A DNA stretch of 56,310 bases from Dissophora ornata. Its lineage: Eukaryota > Mortierellomycota > Mortierellomycetes > Mortierellales > Mortierellaceae. How positions within the stretch are numbered: position 1 is the stretch's first letter; each line of letters starts with the position of its first letter. Positions 22,676 to 34,245 of this stretch are shown here, one piece after another. The position numbers and the translations under genes were made by a program. Where the stretch lies: NCBI GenBank assembly GCA_025201705.1, contig MU616674.1, forward strand, positions 2,154 through 58,463, given 5' to 3'. A model generated the notes under the pieces. It searched no databases. It had not been told where the DNA came from and saw only the letters and a program-made list of their open reading frames with translations.

Positions 22676-25600
22676 ATGGCTTCATACACATCACCGGCAC
22701 TGCCCGAGAACAGAGACAGCAGGACGAATCCTTTGAGACCTGTTGATTATACCCCCAATCACACATACATATCGTCACCTCACAGTGCCAACAGTGACAG
22801 GAAAGGTCAATCTCTCTCACAAAACCAGCAACAACAATGGCCACAACAACATTATCCACAACGAACACAGCATAATAACAGCGAGCAAGGAACTGCAATC
22901 CCACGGAGCAACACTCTGAGAGATCCAGCTGCGCAACAAAGGCTTGCGATGCAGCTGGAGTATCAGCGGTCGCTGGCTAAGATCTCACTTGGGGATGAAG
23001 ACAATGCCATCCACACGACAGCGGAAAGTTACTCGCACCCGACAGCGGAAATTTACTCGCACCCGTCGCAGTCCAACTATTCAGCGGCTACGATACCAAC
23101 AACATCGGCTGTAGGACAGGCAATGGCGAATCTCGGTCTGGCTTCGCCTTCCTCTTTTTCGACGCACAAGCACCCCACAACAACACAAGCGCCGTTGTCA
23201 TATGTTCAAATGCAATCACAGCATATTGACAGCAGCGCTCCCATCGTCTATCAACCACAACAGCATCAGCATCATCATCAGCAACAACAGGGACCGTTGC
23301 ATGTATCAATGGCCCTGAACTACCCACCTGCATATACTCAGCCGCAACAATCCCCCCTAGGCCCTGGGCAACCACACCACCAACACAATCAACAGCAGCA
23401 GATACCACAGCAACGTGTCCTCCATCAATCACACGAACAGCAGCCCTACTATCCTGACAGCGCCCTGTCACCCAAAATACCTAGTTCATACACTGGCAGC
23501 CAAATATATAGCCCTACATTCAATTCTTCAACAATGAGTGGTAGCTGGAGTCAATCATCCCTGTCCAGTCACACCTTAGGGTCCTACAGTACTCATAGCA
23601 GTATACACGGATCGTTCAATAGCCATTACAGCCACCCTCCCCCACTGCAGTTGTCTACAAGAGCTCAGCTGCTGATCGACTTTAACCCTAGTATTCTCTC
23701 AACAATTGCTGTTGCCTTCCGGCAGCAGATGTTGGACAATGAGTCCAAGAGATCCGAGTCCGAAAGTTACGGCCTCGAATTCCCAGTGACATTCACTGGA
23801 AAAGAAGCCATCGTAAGTGCCTATCCTTTGTGTGTGCCACAGCTTCCCATTTAGCTTTCTACGCCCGTTCTTAACTTTGCTACCGGTTATCCACTTTGCG
23901 CTATAGGATGTCCTTATAGAGCTGACAAAGCTGCAGGACAGACGCCATGGCCTATCCATCGCCAGGTCCATGGAGCATCAGCTCCTGTTCTTCGGAGGTG
24001 GGGACAACAAGTTGTTCGACTCGAATAACGACCAGTACTTTTTCTCGGAGTTAGCACTTGCCTATTTGCCTGGCAAGTCCGATTTCCCTACTGTCCCAAC
24101 GGGAGTCTTTCCTTACAGCGCCAAGTGTTATAGCTACGGATGTATCCCGGGCGATTCCACCTGCTACTCTTACCTCTGCCCGAACCGCCGACACATTGTA
24201 AGATGGCGCCTTCGTTCGTTGCGACACATCTGAGCATCGTTTCGCAATGACACTTGTTTTGACAAATCACCTTTATGAATCATAGGCTAATGCTCTGGGA
24301 CGACACAACAGCGGCGCATCCTCAGTCGGGAGCCAAGAGAAGGTGTGGGCCAATTCTGTCTCTGCGAGTGTCGTTGCAAGTGCATCCAAAGAGGAGCGCA
24401 ATCGCCAAGAGGCCATATTCGAAGTTGTGAATACCGAGCATAATTATGTCCGAGATCTTGAGCTGATGGAGGAGGTATGTTAACGGGTGCTCTCAATCGC
24501 CCATGTCTGTACAGTTGTTCTTTGGCCTCATCTAACCCTGTTACTCTATATCATACATTAGATCTTTATTACTCCGCTTCGTTCAGGTGATATTGTCGAA
24601 CCAGACAGAGTTGAGGCGCTCATTGAAGATATCTTTCTCAATTACAAGGAGATTCTGGGGCTCAACAAGAGACTTCTGGAAGACATGCGTATCCGTCAGG
24701 AACAACAACCTCTGGTGGAGAGGATCGGGGATACCTTGCTGTCGCACATTGCTGGATTTGAAGATGCCTATACACGATATATTCCACGAATCGTCCTCTC
24801 AGAGTTTGCATCCAAAAGAGAAGAGGCCCAGAACCCGAAATTCGCCCAATTCCTCAACGACTGTACTCGCCACCCTGAGGCGCGTCGACTCGGTCTTCGG
24901 CATTTTGTCGGTCAGCCCTATCAACGTATCCCCAGATACCCTCTTTTGCTAAGCGAGGTCGTCAAGAGGACAAATGTGGGCATCGAGGATCGAGAGACTG
25001 TGCAGGAGGTGATTAAGGTCTGCACAGAGCTTGGCAAGCGGATTGACGCATGTATGGTCGAGGGTGCTCGTCGTCTGCGGTTGTTGACAGTTCAGGACAA
25101 GATCATCTGGAAGTCCAAGGAAGACCACCAGGATCTGAAGTTGAATGAGAAGACGCGGGAACTTCACTACGAGTGTGCAGCCAAGCGCAAGGCTACGTTT
25201 GATGTTCAGAGTACAGACCTCAGACTGTTTCTGTTCGACCACATGCTGTTGATCACGAAGGAGAAGCGGGATAAGCAAGGGGATAAAGACAGCTGTGTTT
25301 ATCAAGTCTATAAGAACGTGAGTGGATCCCACCTGTACCTAATTTGAATGTCTTTCGCCATGGTTTTCCGTCCAATGCTCATCTTTTTTTTACCTCCTTA
25401 TTTTTCTTTATTACCTGTAGCCCATTCCACTGGAACTCGCAGAGATTTGGCCAGACGATGGCAAACCTGCATCTTTGAACGCTCGTGAGAGTGGGAATGG
25501 TCATCCGAAATCAGGCTTATCGGCAGCTTCGGTAGTCGCCGATCTCGAAGGCAATGTGGGCATAGGTCCCCGCACCAGCACCACGGATTCAAAACTCCTT

Positions 25601-27837
25601 GCACCAATAACCATTCAACATCGCGGAAGGAGAGGCGGAGAGTTCGTGGCATATATGACTTTTGTAGAGCGAGATGAGCTTGTATTGAAAATCGCAGCAG
25701 CGAAAGAAGCTCGACAGGAAGCTGTCTCTTTGTCCCATGTGTTCCAGTTCGACACCATCACAGAGATGAGCACCCAACCTTCCGCTACACCAACGGCGTT
25801 AACATCGGCTCATCCAATGGATGGAAAACGCGTCACCTGCTCTGCACCATATCTCAACGTATTGGACGGAAAGAGACGGGTTGTTGTCGGGACTGAGTCC
25901 GGCGTATACGTGGGCATGGAGGATGACAAGTCCAACTTCAGGCTGGCTATCAAGGACGTGAACGTGAGCGCCATCAGCGTTCTTGAGGACTATCATCTCC
26001 TGCTCGTCTTGTCTGGCAAGATCTTGAAAGCCTACAACATCAGCTGTCTAGAGCCCAACTCAGACAAGGCATTTCAGATTGGTCAACAACTTGGCAAGAA
26101 CAACGTACAGTACTTTGCCGCTGGTCTCTGCGCAGGCAAGACCATTGTTATCACGATGAAAAAGAAGGGTGCCGCAGAAAGTCATTTCTCGGTATTTGAA
26201 CCTCTGGAAAATGCAGTCTTGGGTGGCCAGCATCACCACAAATTTGGTCTGTCGCTTGGAAAGTCAAAATCAGAATGGTTCAAACGTTCGCAGGAGTTTT
26301 ATGTACCGAGCGATTCTTGGCAGCTGGTGATGTTGTCGAAGATGGTGTGCGTTGTGTGCCCCAGAGGGTTCGAGATCTTGAACCTTGAGAACCTAGGGGA
26401 GCCCAGAGTATATCCAACGAAAACAGAGCCCGAGTACGCGTTCTTGCTGAAGAGACCAGACAGTGTACCTGTGAGCATGTTCAAGATCAGCACAGAAGAA
26501 TTCTTGATGTGCTACTCTGGTAAGTCCGGCATTTTGGTGCTCCTCTGGTTTTAGACTTTAAAGGGCAGCAGATCTCACACCAGCTATTTTTTTTCTATCG
26601 CCATAGACTTCGCTTTCAGGATGACAAAGAATGGAAATCTTGCAAAGAGCGAGCTCATTGAGTTTGAGGGCCGAGCAGAGTCCTTTGCGATGGTCTACCC
26701 TTACATCATTGCGTTCGAGAGTGAGCTGATCGAGATCCGTCACATTGAAACAGGTGAGCTGGAGCAACTTGTCCTCGGCAACAACATCCGTCTGCTCTAT
26801 TCTGATGTCGACCTTAAAGGCAATACTGTGATCCACGTCCACAGGGTAAGATATTGATCTTGTCTGAAGATAATTCCAAAAAGAGTACGCTGCGAAAGAG
26901 GGAAAAATCGTTAACCCAAAGAACATAATTTATATTTTAGTCCGACCCAACACAAGGCGATGTTCGGCAAGTTGTTAGGCTGGTTAAAGCAACTCCGCCT
27001 CCAAAGACACCCCTGGAACCTGTTCTGTACAAGCCGAAATCGTCGTACACTCAAACCAACAACACATCGCCACCAACATCATCTAATGCACGCATCGCGG
27101 CACCTGTTTCTGCCCGTCGCCCGACGTTGCCATCCACCGTGTATCCCCCTGTGCAAGCACAATTCACCTCCCCTCCAGCTATACCGCAGAGACCCTCGCC
27201 TCATTTGATGAGTCAACAGCAAGTCTATACACCATATCAACCAAATTCGACAGGATACACCATCCCGCAGGATACGTCCTATCAACAGCAATACGGTGCC
27301 GCAACACCCTTCCAAGCTCCGATGCCAATACCTATGCCGACAGCTGTGCCAATGCCCATGCCAACGCCTGCGCCAATGCCCATGCCAATTCATGTGCCAT
27401 TGACGATCCCTATGCCTATCACAAATACCCAGCAGAGCGGGTCTATATATATGCCATTCTCGCCTCAAAGCCAATACATGGCACCGGGGATACAGGGTCT
27501 GACAAGTCCCACTGCGCTTTCGAATGCTTACTCGCCTGTGCACTCGAATGCTTACTCGCCTGCGCTCTCGAATGCTTACCCGCCTGCGCTCCCGAATGCT
27601 TACCCGCCTGCGCTCCCGAATGCTTACCCGCCTGCGCTCCCGAATGCTTACTCGCCTGCGCTCTCGAATGCTTACCCGCCTGCGCTCTCGAATGCCTATT
27701 CGCCTGCGTTTTCCCCCACATACCCTAAAGCATACCCACCGACAGCAGCTGTTCCTGAGAGTATAGGCCTTCCCAATTATGGATACCCACCCGTAACACC
27801 CCCAAAACCCACATGGGGCACAGCAGCGTTTCCTTAA
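22676..27837 (+). CDS. Rho guanine nucleotide exchange factor (DH-PH-CNH), Rom1/Rom2-like
   Basis: Seven exons (22676-23812, 23907-24197, 24286-24474, 24562-25317, 25421-26519, 26607-26845, 26941-27837) encode 1535 residues. Order: a disordered Gln/Pro/Ser-rich N-terminus to about 330; a DEP-like segment (about 345-475, IARSMEHQLLFFGGGDNKLF); the DH catalytic domain from about 505 (RQEAIFEVVNTEHNYVRDLE) to 715, including the conserved QPYQRIPRYPLLL; a PH domain of about 720-890 interrupted by an intron and a low-complexity insert; a CNH (citron homology) domain of about 925-1235 (TCSAPYLNVLDGKRRVVVGT; FLMCYSDFAFRMTKNG); and a Pro-rich tail with octapeptide repeats. This is the architecture of yeast Rom1/Rom2, which load GTP on Rho1 at the plasma membrane to drive glucan synthesis and the cell-wall integrity kinase cascade. 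The ATG at 22676 is the first good start after the leader. No damage seen. Confidence 0.9.
27523..27714 (+). repeat. Eight tandem 24-bp repeats coding NAY(P/S)P-type octapeptides
   Basis: Eight in-register copies of a 24-bp unit encode NAYSPVHS, NAYSPALS, three NAYPPALP, NAYSPALS, NAYPPALS and NAYSPAFS in the C-terminal tail of the RhoGEF. Just upstream (27318-27420) is a Met-Pro-rich stretch with its own short repeats (MPMPTPAPMPMP). Copies differ by only a few bases, which suggests recent expansion. Confidence 0.9.
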
Positions 27838-27889
27838 ATAATCGCTAGGATACCCCTCATGAAGCTTTTATTTTTATTTTGCATGTATA

Positions 27890-27895
27890 AATAAA
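27890..27895 (+). terminator. Polyadenylation signal AATAAA of the RhoGEF gene
   Basis: AATAAA about 50 nt after the RhoGEF stop codon, preceded by a T-rich stretch. Confidence 0.5.
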
Positions 27896-28799
27896 CCAGA
27901 AGCGTGTACCAATAGTCCAATACGAATCTATAGATTGTAGGTGTGGGATGATGTGGTTTGGCATGGAAGAAAGGTTGTCCTTCACACGGCGAAGACAGGA
28001 AGCAGCACGAGCGGGTGATTGACGAGTTCTGTGGATGCTTCTTTTGAAAGGTTGTTGATAAGATCGCCCCCTCATTGTTGACTGAAAATTCGAAGCTCTC
28101 TAGACCCTGAACGGACATGGGATCTGCGCGCTCTGGATCGCCACAAGGGCCTGTGCATTGAGCGATGCGTTTGGCTCGACGAGTCCACAGTTCAGTAGCG
28201 AAATTCGGAAACTAATTCAACTAAAGGACTATCACTGTACAAGGATACATGTGATTTGAACAGAGTGCTACATGACCGGCTGTTGTGCAGTATACGTTTT
28301 ACAGACGTCTTTCTGGGAAATGCTTTTGTCGAATATTGTTGTGGCAGCCTCAGCGAGATTGATCATTGCCTTATTCAAGGCAGGCGAGTATCGAAGCGAC
28401 AGTACACTGGCCCTTTCCCACGCTGCCAGATATTAGTGGTGTCAGAACCATCAGAACAGGCGTTGAACAGTTATATGCAACGGTGGTGTTGGTTTTGCTG
28501 GCCCGATAGGAGTCCATGGCCATAGAATTTGTTCACTCTATATTGTACAATCCTGTGAAGGTTCCTCCATCCATTGTTTGGTGTCCAGCCAGGCTGTGGG
28601 TGCTTGGGATTCAGATTAGAGTTTTTTTAGTGGGTGTCCGCCCCTTAGTTCCAATATGCTGTGGCTTGAAATCCCCCACGAGGCCAATGACTCCTTCGAG
28701 TTTCCTCCAGGGCGAAAAACAAAATAAAAGAAGGTGGAGCAGACAGCAAGGTGTGGAATCCATTCTCACGAACTGTCCATTTCAACAATCAATCGCACC
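27896..28799. other. Spacer before the threonyl-tRNA synthetase gene
   Basis: No gene or RNA recognised. It contains the presumed promoter and leader of the downstream synthetase gene; the bases just before the ATG are CGCACC. Confidence 0.5.
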
Positions 28800-31535
28800 A
28801 TGGCTGACATTGAGAAGAAGGTTGACGATCTGTCATTGAACGCACCCGCTGCCGACAAGCCCCAGGGCAAGCCCAAGGAGAAGAAGGTCAAGAAGCCCGT
28901 CGTTGAGGGATCATTCCCCCTTGAGGTACATCGCTTCTTCCCACCCACACGACGCCTTGCACATTTTCATCTCGACCATCACGGTAGACAACGAATGACA
29001 ACCTTGTTGTGAACACTGGGGAAACGGCACAGTCGTTGTCGTTGTTGCTGGCGGAGCGATTGTCTATTCACTTTATTCTGAGCACACAACACACATTGTG
29101 CTGACTCGACTCTTCTCAATCCGGCTCATACCAATGACTAGGTCTCCCCCACACCCGAGTATGTTGCTCACCGTATTACCATGTTCGACGAACTCAAGAA
29201 GAAGTCTGACGAGGCCGAGGCTGGTAATATTCACATCATGGCGACAAAGGCTTCATTTATTGCCATGATATTTGTTTTTAGGCCTTGTGTGTCTGATATC
29301 CCATTCCATCTATTGTTCTAGCCCAGCCTCGTGTCCCCATCACCATCACCATGCCTGATGGCTCTGTTCGTGAGGGAACTGCCTGGGAGACCTCGCCTAT
29401 GGATATCGCCAAGCAGATTGCCAAGAGTCTCGCTGAGCGTGTTGTCATTGCCAAGGTAAGAAGCATGCGCTAATCAAATCGAGGAATAGGAGATCGTTGT
29501 CGTCAGGAACTTGAGGTTGTCCAGTGCCTATCGTGAACATATATCTTACTTCTCCTGCCACTGTCGATATCTATTTTTTCTTTAGGTCGACAAAGTCCTC
29601 TGGGATTTGGAGAGACCTTTGGTTGCCTCATGCAAACTTGAACTTTTGGACTTTGAGAATGAGGAAGGCAAGGCTGTTTTCTGGCATTCGTCTGCTCACG
29701 TTTTGGGAGAGGCTTGTGAGAAGCACTATGGATGCCACCTTTGCATTGGACCACCAATCGAGGACGGTTTCTACTACGAGATGGCCATGACGGATGAACG
29801 AGCTGTCACCAGCACTGACTACGCCAACTTGGAGACCTGCGCCAAGAACGCCATCAAGGAGAAGCAGGAATTTATTCGTCTGGAGATGAAGAAGGAGGAA
29901 CTTTTGGAGATGTTCAAGCACAACCCTTACAAGATTCACTTGATTCAGTCCAAGATCCCTGACGGTACCTCCACCACTGTCTACCGCTGCGGTCCTTTGA
30001 TCGATTTGTGCCGTGGACCTCACATCCCTCACACAGGCAGGATCAAGGCTTTCGCCGTCATGAAGGTATTGCAATATTTCAACAGTGTCACTATCAGCAG
30101 AGTCAAGAAACGATATTTTGCAGAGCACCGTACATCAACCAGAACGAATGAAAGGAAGGAATCGGCTGACATATTACTATCGCATACGTAGAACTCTGCT
30201 TCGTACTTTTTGGGAGACTCCAAGAACGATTCTCTTCAGCGTGTCTATGGTGTGTCTTTCCCTGACACTAAGCAAATGACTGAGCACAAGAAGTTCCTGG
30301 AGGAGGCTGCTAAGCGCGACCATCGCAAGATTGGAAAGGAGCAAGAGTTGTTCTTCTTCCACGACCTCTCTCCTGGATCTTGCTTCTTCCTTCCTCACGG
30401 TACACGCATCTACAACACCCTCATGGATTTCATCAAGGCAGAATATCACAAGCGCGGATACACTGAGGTCATGTCCCCCAACATGTACAACGTCAAGCTG
30501 TGGCACACCTCTGGACACTGGCAGAACTACCAGGAGAACATGTTCTCGTTCAACGTAGAGAAGGAGACCTTTGCCCTCAAGCCCATGAACTGCCCCGGAC
30601 ACTGCTTGATGTTCGGCATCCGTGAGCGCTCCTACCGTGAGTTGCCTCTCCGCTTTGCCGATTTCGGTGTTCTCCACCGTAACGAGGCTTCGGGCGCTTT
30701 GAGTGGATTGACTCGTGTCCGTCGCTTCCAACAGGACGATGCTCACTTGTTCTGCAGACTTGACCAGCTTGGATCTGAGATGGATGCTACCCTCGACTTT
30801 TTGCAGCACGTGTACGGCATCTTTGGATTTGAGTTCTCGTTGGCTCTTTCTACCCGCCCCGAGAAGTTCTTGGGAGCGATCTCTGATTGGGACACTGCCG
30901 AGATGCATCTTACTGATGCCTTGAACCGCTTCGGCCGCCCATGGACCATCAACCCCGAGGATGGAGCTTTCTACGGACCAAAGATTGACATTTTGATCCG
31001 TGACAGTTTGCGCCGTAGCCATCAGTGCGCCACTATCCAGTTGGACTTCCAGTTGCCCGAGCGCTTTGGTCTCGAATACCGCAACAGCGGAGGAGAGGCA
31101 TCTGATTTCTCGCGCCCCATCATTATCCATCGTGCCATGTTGGGATCGCTGGAGCGTATGATTGCCATTTTGACTGAGAGCTGCGCTGGTCGCTGGGACT
31201 TCTGGTTGTCGCCCCGTCAGGTCCAGGTGATCCCGGTTGCGGCCGCCCTTATCCCTTACGCCGAGAAGGTGCAAAAGCAGCTCCATGATGCAGGATTCTT
31301 TGTGGATGTCGATACCTCGGACTCGACGCTGAACAAGAAGATTCGCAATGCAGAGATTTCACAGTATAACTTTATCTTTGTTGTTGGTGCTGAGGAGGAG
31401 TCGTCCAACTCGGTCAACGTTCGCTCGCGCGACGATGTTGATAGTAAGGCCAAGGGACAGGTCCGACCCTTGGAGGAGGTTCTTGCTAAGCTCAAGGACT
31501 TGAATGACAATAAGCTGAAGGGTTCTCGCATCTAA
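28800..31535 (+). CDS. THS1: Threonyl-tRNA synthetase, cytosolic
   Basis: Five exons (28800-28925, 29142-29223, 29322-29455, 29586-30065, 30192-31535) encode 721 residues. It charges tRNA-Thr with threonine. A Lys-rich eukaryotic N-terminal extension ([10 protein letters not shown]) comes first and there is no mitochondrial presequence. Next are a TGS domain (about 73-130, [20 protein letters not shown]), the editing domain with HSSAH and the second half [10 protein letters not shown], the class II catalytic core and the anticodon-binding domain ([20 protein letters not shown]). Zinc and active-site landmarks are visible: [26 protein letters not shown] (motif 2) and QQDDAHLFC; motif 3 is [14 protein letters not shown]. 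Third codon positions favour C and G, fitting a highly expressed housekeeping gene. Exon joins are in phase and no defect was seen. Confidence 0.95.
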
Positions 31536-32691
31536 AGGGCGCCTTTTTTGCGCCACCGTAGGATAACAAGGATATGATAGGGGTTGAGTAGCGTAGTCAG
31601 TGACATAAAAAGCGCGCACCTTTATTTTTATCCAACAACCTGTTTCCGTTCCGAGCTGTGTTCTGCCTGCTCTGAAAAAAAAAAAAAAAAAAAACGAGTG
31701 GCAGTCACGGCAATTTTTTTGGGGGATGATTAGCCCTCTCAGACCAACGCTCGGACTTTAAAACCATGCGAAAGTCAAGGCCAACAGCAAACCCAGAAGA
31801 TTTCGTATGAATAAGCGCAATTAGAAAACACAAACATGCCGCCATGCAGATCAAATCAGTCGTAGTCTAAACTGATAAACAGCGTCTCTTCCCTCAGCTA
31901 CATGTACACCGCGGGAGAAAGGGGAGGGAGCAAGCAGCATATTTACTTATCAAAGGAGACGAGTTGACAAAGCCTTTTGTTAAGAGCCATCATGTGCAAA
32001 ATCGGAGATAGGCTACCGAGTACGATCGCCGGTATGGGAATGTTATTTAAACCACGTTTTTGCCATGGTTGTCCTTACGACAATCCTATTTTTTTTTGGA
32101 CACGAAGCACACACACAATCTATGAAAGCGTACCAGGTTAGAGGTGGTGTGATCATCGCCTTCTATTGCTGCTGCTACCCGGGAGTTCAACTTCTTGCTG
32201 TAGGCGCTAAACAAAGAGGCTTGATGTGTGCTGTGTAGTCCGGAAGAGTCGCATTGTGGGCAAGATCATGACCGTGATCCTTGAGAGGAGCTCGTGCAAG
32301 GCGAACGTATCACAGCCTATGGGGTCTTTTTCTTGATGGCAGCGCGCGACACGGAGGACCATCGATCAACAGCACAACGCCTGGTAGGAACGATGACGGC
32401 AGCCGAGAGACAAGGATTATTTTTCCGAGCCGCCACTCCGTGATCGCGATATGCAGACGGGGACTGCAACACGTCTCGGAATCCACAGATTTGGTGGTCG
32501 GGAGCAGGAACAAGATTGAGGAGGCAGGGAGAGACAGAGTCCAACAAAACCCAATCAAAAAAACTACATGGGTTGGCTATATGGGTTTATCAATCAAATA
32601 TCGGAACATTCATCACTGGAATACATTCCCTACAGTAAACATTCACACTCTATTTTCCTGCTTCTTTCTCGGTCGGTGGATGTGGATCTCC
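31536..32691. other. Spacer upstream of the desaturase gene
   Basis: No supportable gene. A poly-A run of 20 lies near 31675-31694. A minus-strand open stretch at 32310-32558 is not recognised and was left out. Confidence 0.45.
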
Positions 32692-32934
32692 TTTAAATAG
32701 CACCACCTTCGGACTCACCCCTCCCACTCCTTCTCTCCTCTTCCTCTTCCTCCTCCGTCTCTTCACCTTTCGAATTCGCAGCCTTTTTCATCTCCTTGTC
32801 TGCTTTCTTTCCTCCCACCCAGCTTTTCCTCCGCTCACTTTTTTGTTGAGCAACCCAGTCTGAAATAAGCACTCAGGAACCAACAAGAAAAGATTTTTTT
32901 CTCATAAAAAAAATAACAACAACCAACACTCAGG
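32692..32934 (+). promoter_or_regulatory. Core promoter and pyrimidine-rich leader of the desaturase gene
   Basis: A TATA-like TTTAAATAG at 32692-32700 is followed by about 130 nt that are almost entirely C and T (for example CTCCTCTTCCTCTTCCTCC at about 32733-32752), then an A-rich leader running to the ATG. CT-rich tracts between promoter and start codon are a known mark of strongly expressed fungal genes. The transcription start itself cannot be seen. Confidence 0.5.
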
Positions 32935-34128
32935 ATGGCACCACCTAACACTATCGATGCCGGTCTCCACCGTCGTGTGGACAACACTGCCTCGGCACCC
33001 GGCAAGATCGTCTATGAGCGCAACTTCCAGATCCCAGAGTTCACCATCAAGGAGATCCGCGAGGCCATTCCTGCTCACTGTTTCGAGCGCTCGGGTCTTC
33101 GCGGCCTGAGCCACGTTGCAATCGATCTGACCTACATGTCGCTCCTGTTCTTGGCTGCGACCCAGATTGACAAGCTCGAGAACCCTCTGATCCGCTACCT
33201 CGCCTGGCCCATCTACTGGGTCTTGCAGGGTATTGTCTGTACCGGTCTCTGGGTCCTTGCCCACGAGTGCGGCCACCAGTCGTTCTCGCCCTCCAAGACT
33301 CTCAACAACACTGTTGGCTTCATCTTGCACACGCTCTTGTTGGTTCCTTACCACTCCTGGAGAATCTCGCACTCTAAGCACCACAAGGCTACTGGCCATA
33401 TGACCAAGGACCAGGTCTTTGTCCCTAGGACCCGCAAGCAGGTCGGATTGCCCGCCAAGGATGCCTCGGCTGTTGTGGAGGATGAGGTTGAGACAACTCA
33501 TTTGGAAGAGGAAGCCCCCATCGTGACCTTGTTCTGGATGGTCATCCAGTTCGTGTTCGGCTGGCCTGCATACCTGATCATGAACGCATCGGGTCAAGAC
33601 TATGGCCGCTGGACCTCGCATTTCCACACCTGGTCCCCTATTTTTGAGCCTCGTAACTTTTTGGACATCATCCTGTCGGACGTTGGTGTCATCATGACCC
33701 TTTCTGGCCTGGTCTATGTCACTCTTCAGACCTCGCTCTTGGCCGTGACCAAGTACTACATCATCCCTTACTTGTTCGTCAACTTTTGGTTGGTCTTGAT
33801 CACTTTCTTGCAGCACACCGACCCCAAGATGCCTCATTACCGTGAGGGCACCTGGAACTTCCAGCGCGGAGCTCTTTGCACCGTCGATCGCTCGTTCGGC
33901 AAGTTCTTGGACCACATGTTCCATGGCATTGTGCATACACACGTTGCCCACCACTTGTTCTCGCAGATGCCGTTCTACAATGCGGAGGAGGCAACTCATC
34001 ATCTCAAGAAACTGTTGGGACAACACTACATCTATGACGAAACCCCGATCGCGATCGCTTGCTGGAGATCGTTCAGGGAGTGCAGATTCGTCGAGGACGA
34101 AGGCGATGTTGTCTTTTACAAGAAATAA
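32935..34128 (+). CDS. Delta-12 (oleate) fatty acid desaturase
   Basis: A single uninterrupted reading frame of 397 codons. The enzyme inserts the delta-12 double bond into oleoyl chains in the endoplasmic reticulum membrane, giving linoleate, the entry point of the omega-6 pathway to arachidonic acid for which Mortierella is known. The three di-iron histidine boxes are present: HECGHQ at 110-115, HSKHH at 146-150 and HVAHH at 336-340. Four long hydrophobic stretches surround them. The opening MAPPNTIDAGL and the body closely resemble the known Mortierella delta-12 enzyme of about 400 residues, so a delta-15/omega-3 role is less likely, though sequence alone does not exclude minor activity. 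Codon use is strongly biased to C-ending codons and there are no introns, both consistent with high expression. Confidence 0.93.
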   Translation: MAPPNTIDAGLHRRVDNTASAPGKIVYERNFQIPEFTIKEIREAIPAHCFERSGLRGLSHVAIDLTYMSLLFLAATQIDKLENPLIRYLAWPIYWVLQGIVCTGLWVLAHECGHQSFSPSKTLNNTVGFILHTLLLVPYHSWRISHSKHHKATGHMTKDQVFVPRTRKQVGLPAKDASAVVEDEVETTHLEEEAPIVTLFWMVIQFVFGWPAYLIMNASGQDYGRWTSHFHTWSPIFEPRNFLDIILSDVGVIMTLSGLVYVTLQTSLLAVTKYYIIPYLFVNFWLVLITFLQHTDPKMPHYREGTWNFQRGALCTVDRSFGKFLDHMFHGIVHTHVAHHLFSQMPFYNAEEATHHLKKLLGQHYIYDETPIAIACWRSFRECRFVEDEGDVVFYKK

Positions 34129-34239
34129 GCGAGCTTCGTTTTCCCAAGCGACCTCATTTCTCTCTTGATCGATTCCGTCCCCCACCCCATCAGCTAGCAA
34201 ACATAACTTTTTGCGAGGAACGATCGTAGATTACCAATT

Positions 34240-34245
34240 ATTAAA
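34240..34245 (+). terminator. Possible polyadenylation signal ATTAAA of the desaturase gene
   Basis: ATTAAA lies 112 nt after the stop codon in a T-rich and A-rich context. It is the best candidate in the 3' flank. Confidence 0.35.

Noticed and set aside
30177..31286. Minus-strand open frame of 369 codons
   Set aside because: Antisense shadow of the threonyl-tRNA synthetase, caused by its biased codon use.
32310..32558. Minus-strand open frame of 82 codons with hydrophobic stretches
   Set aside because: No homologue recognised and no ATG or splice context that favours a gene.
32902..34200. Minus-strand open frame of 432 codons
   Set aside because: Antisense shadow of the desaturase; the plus strand has the three histidine boxes.
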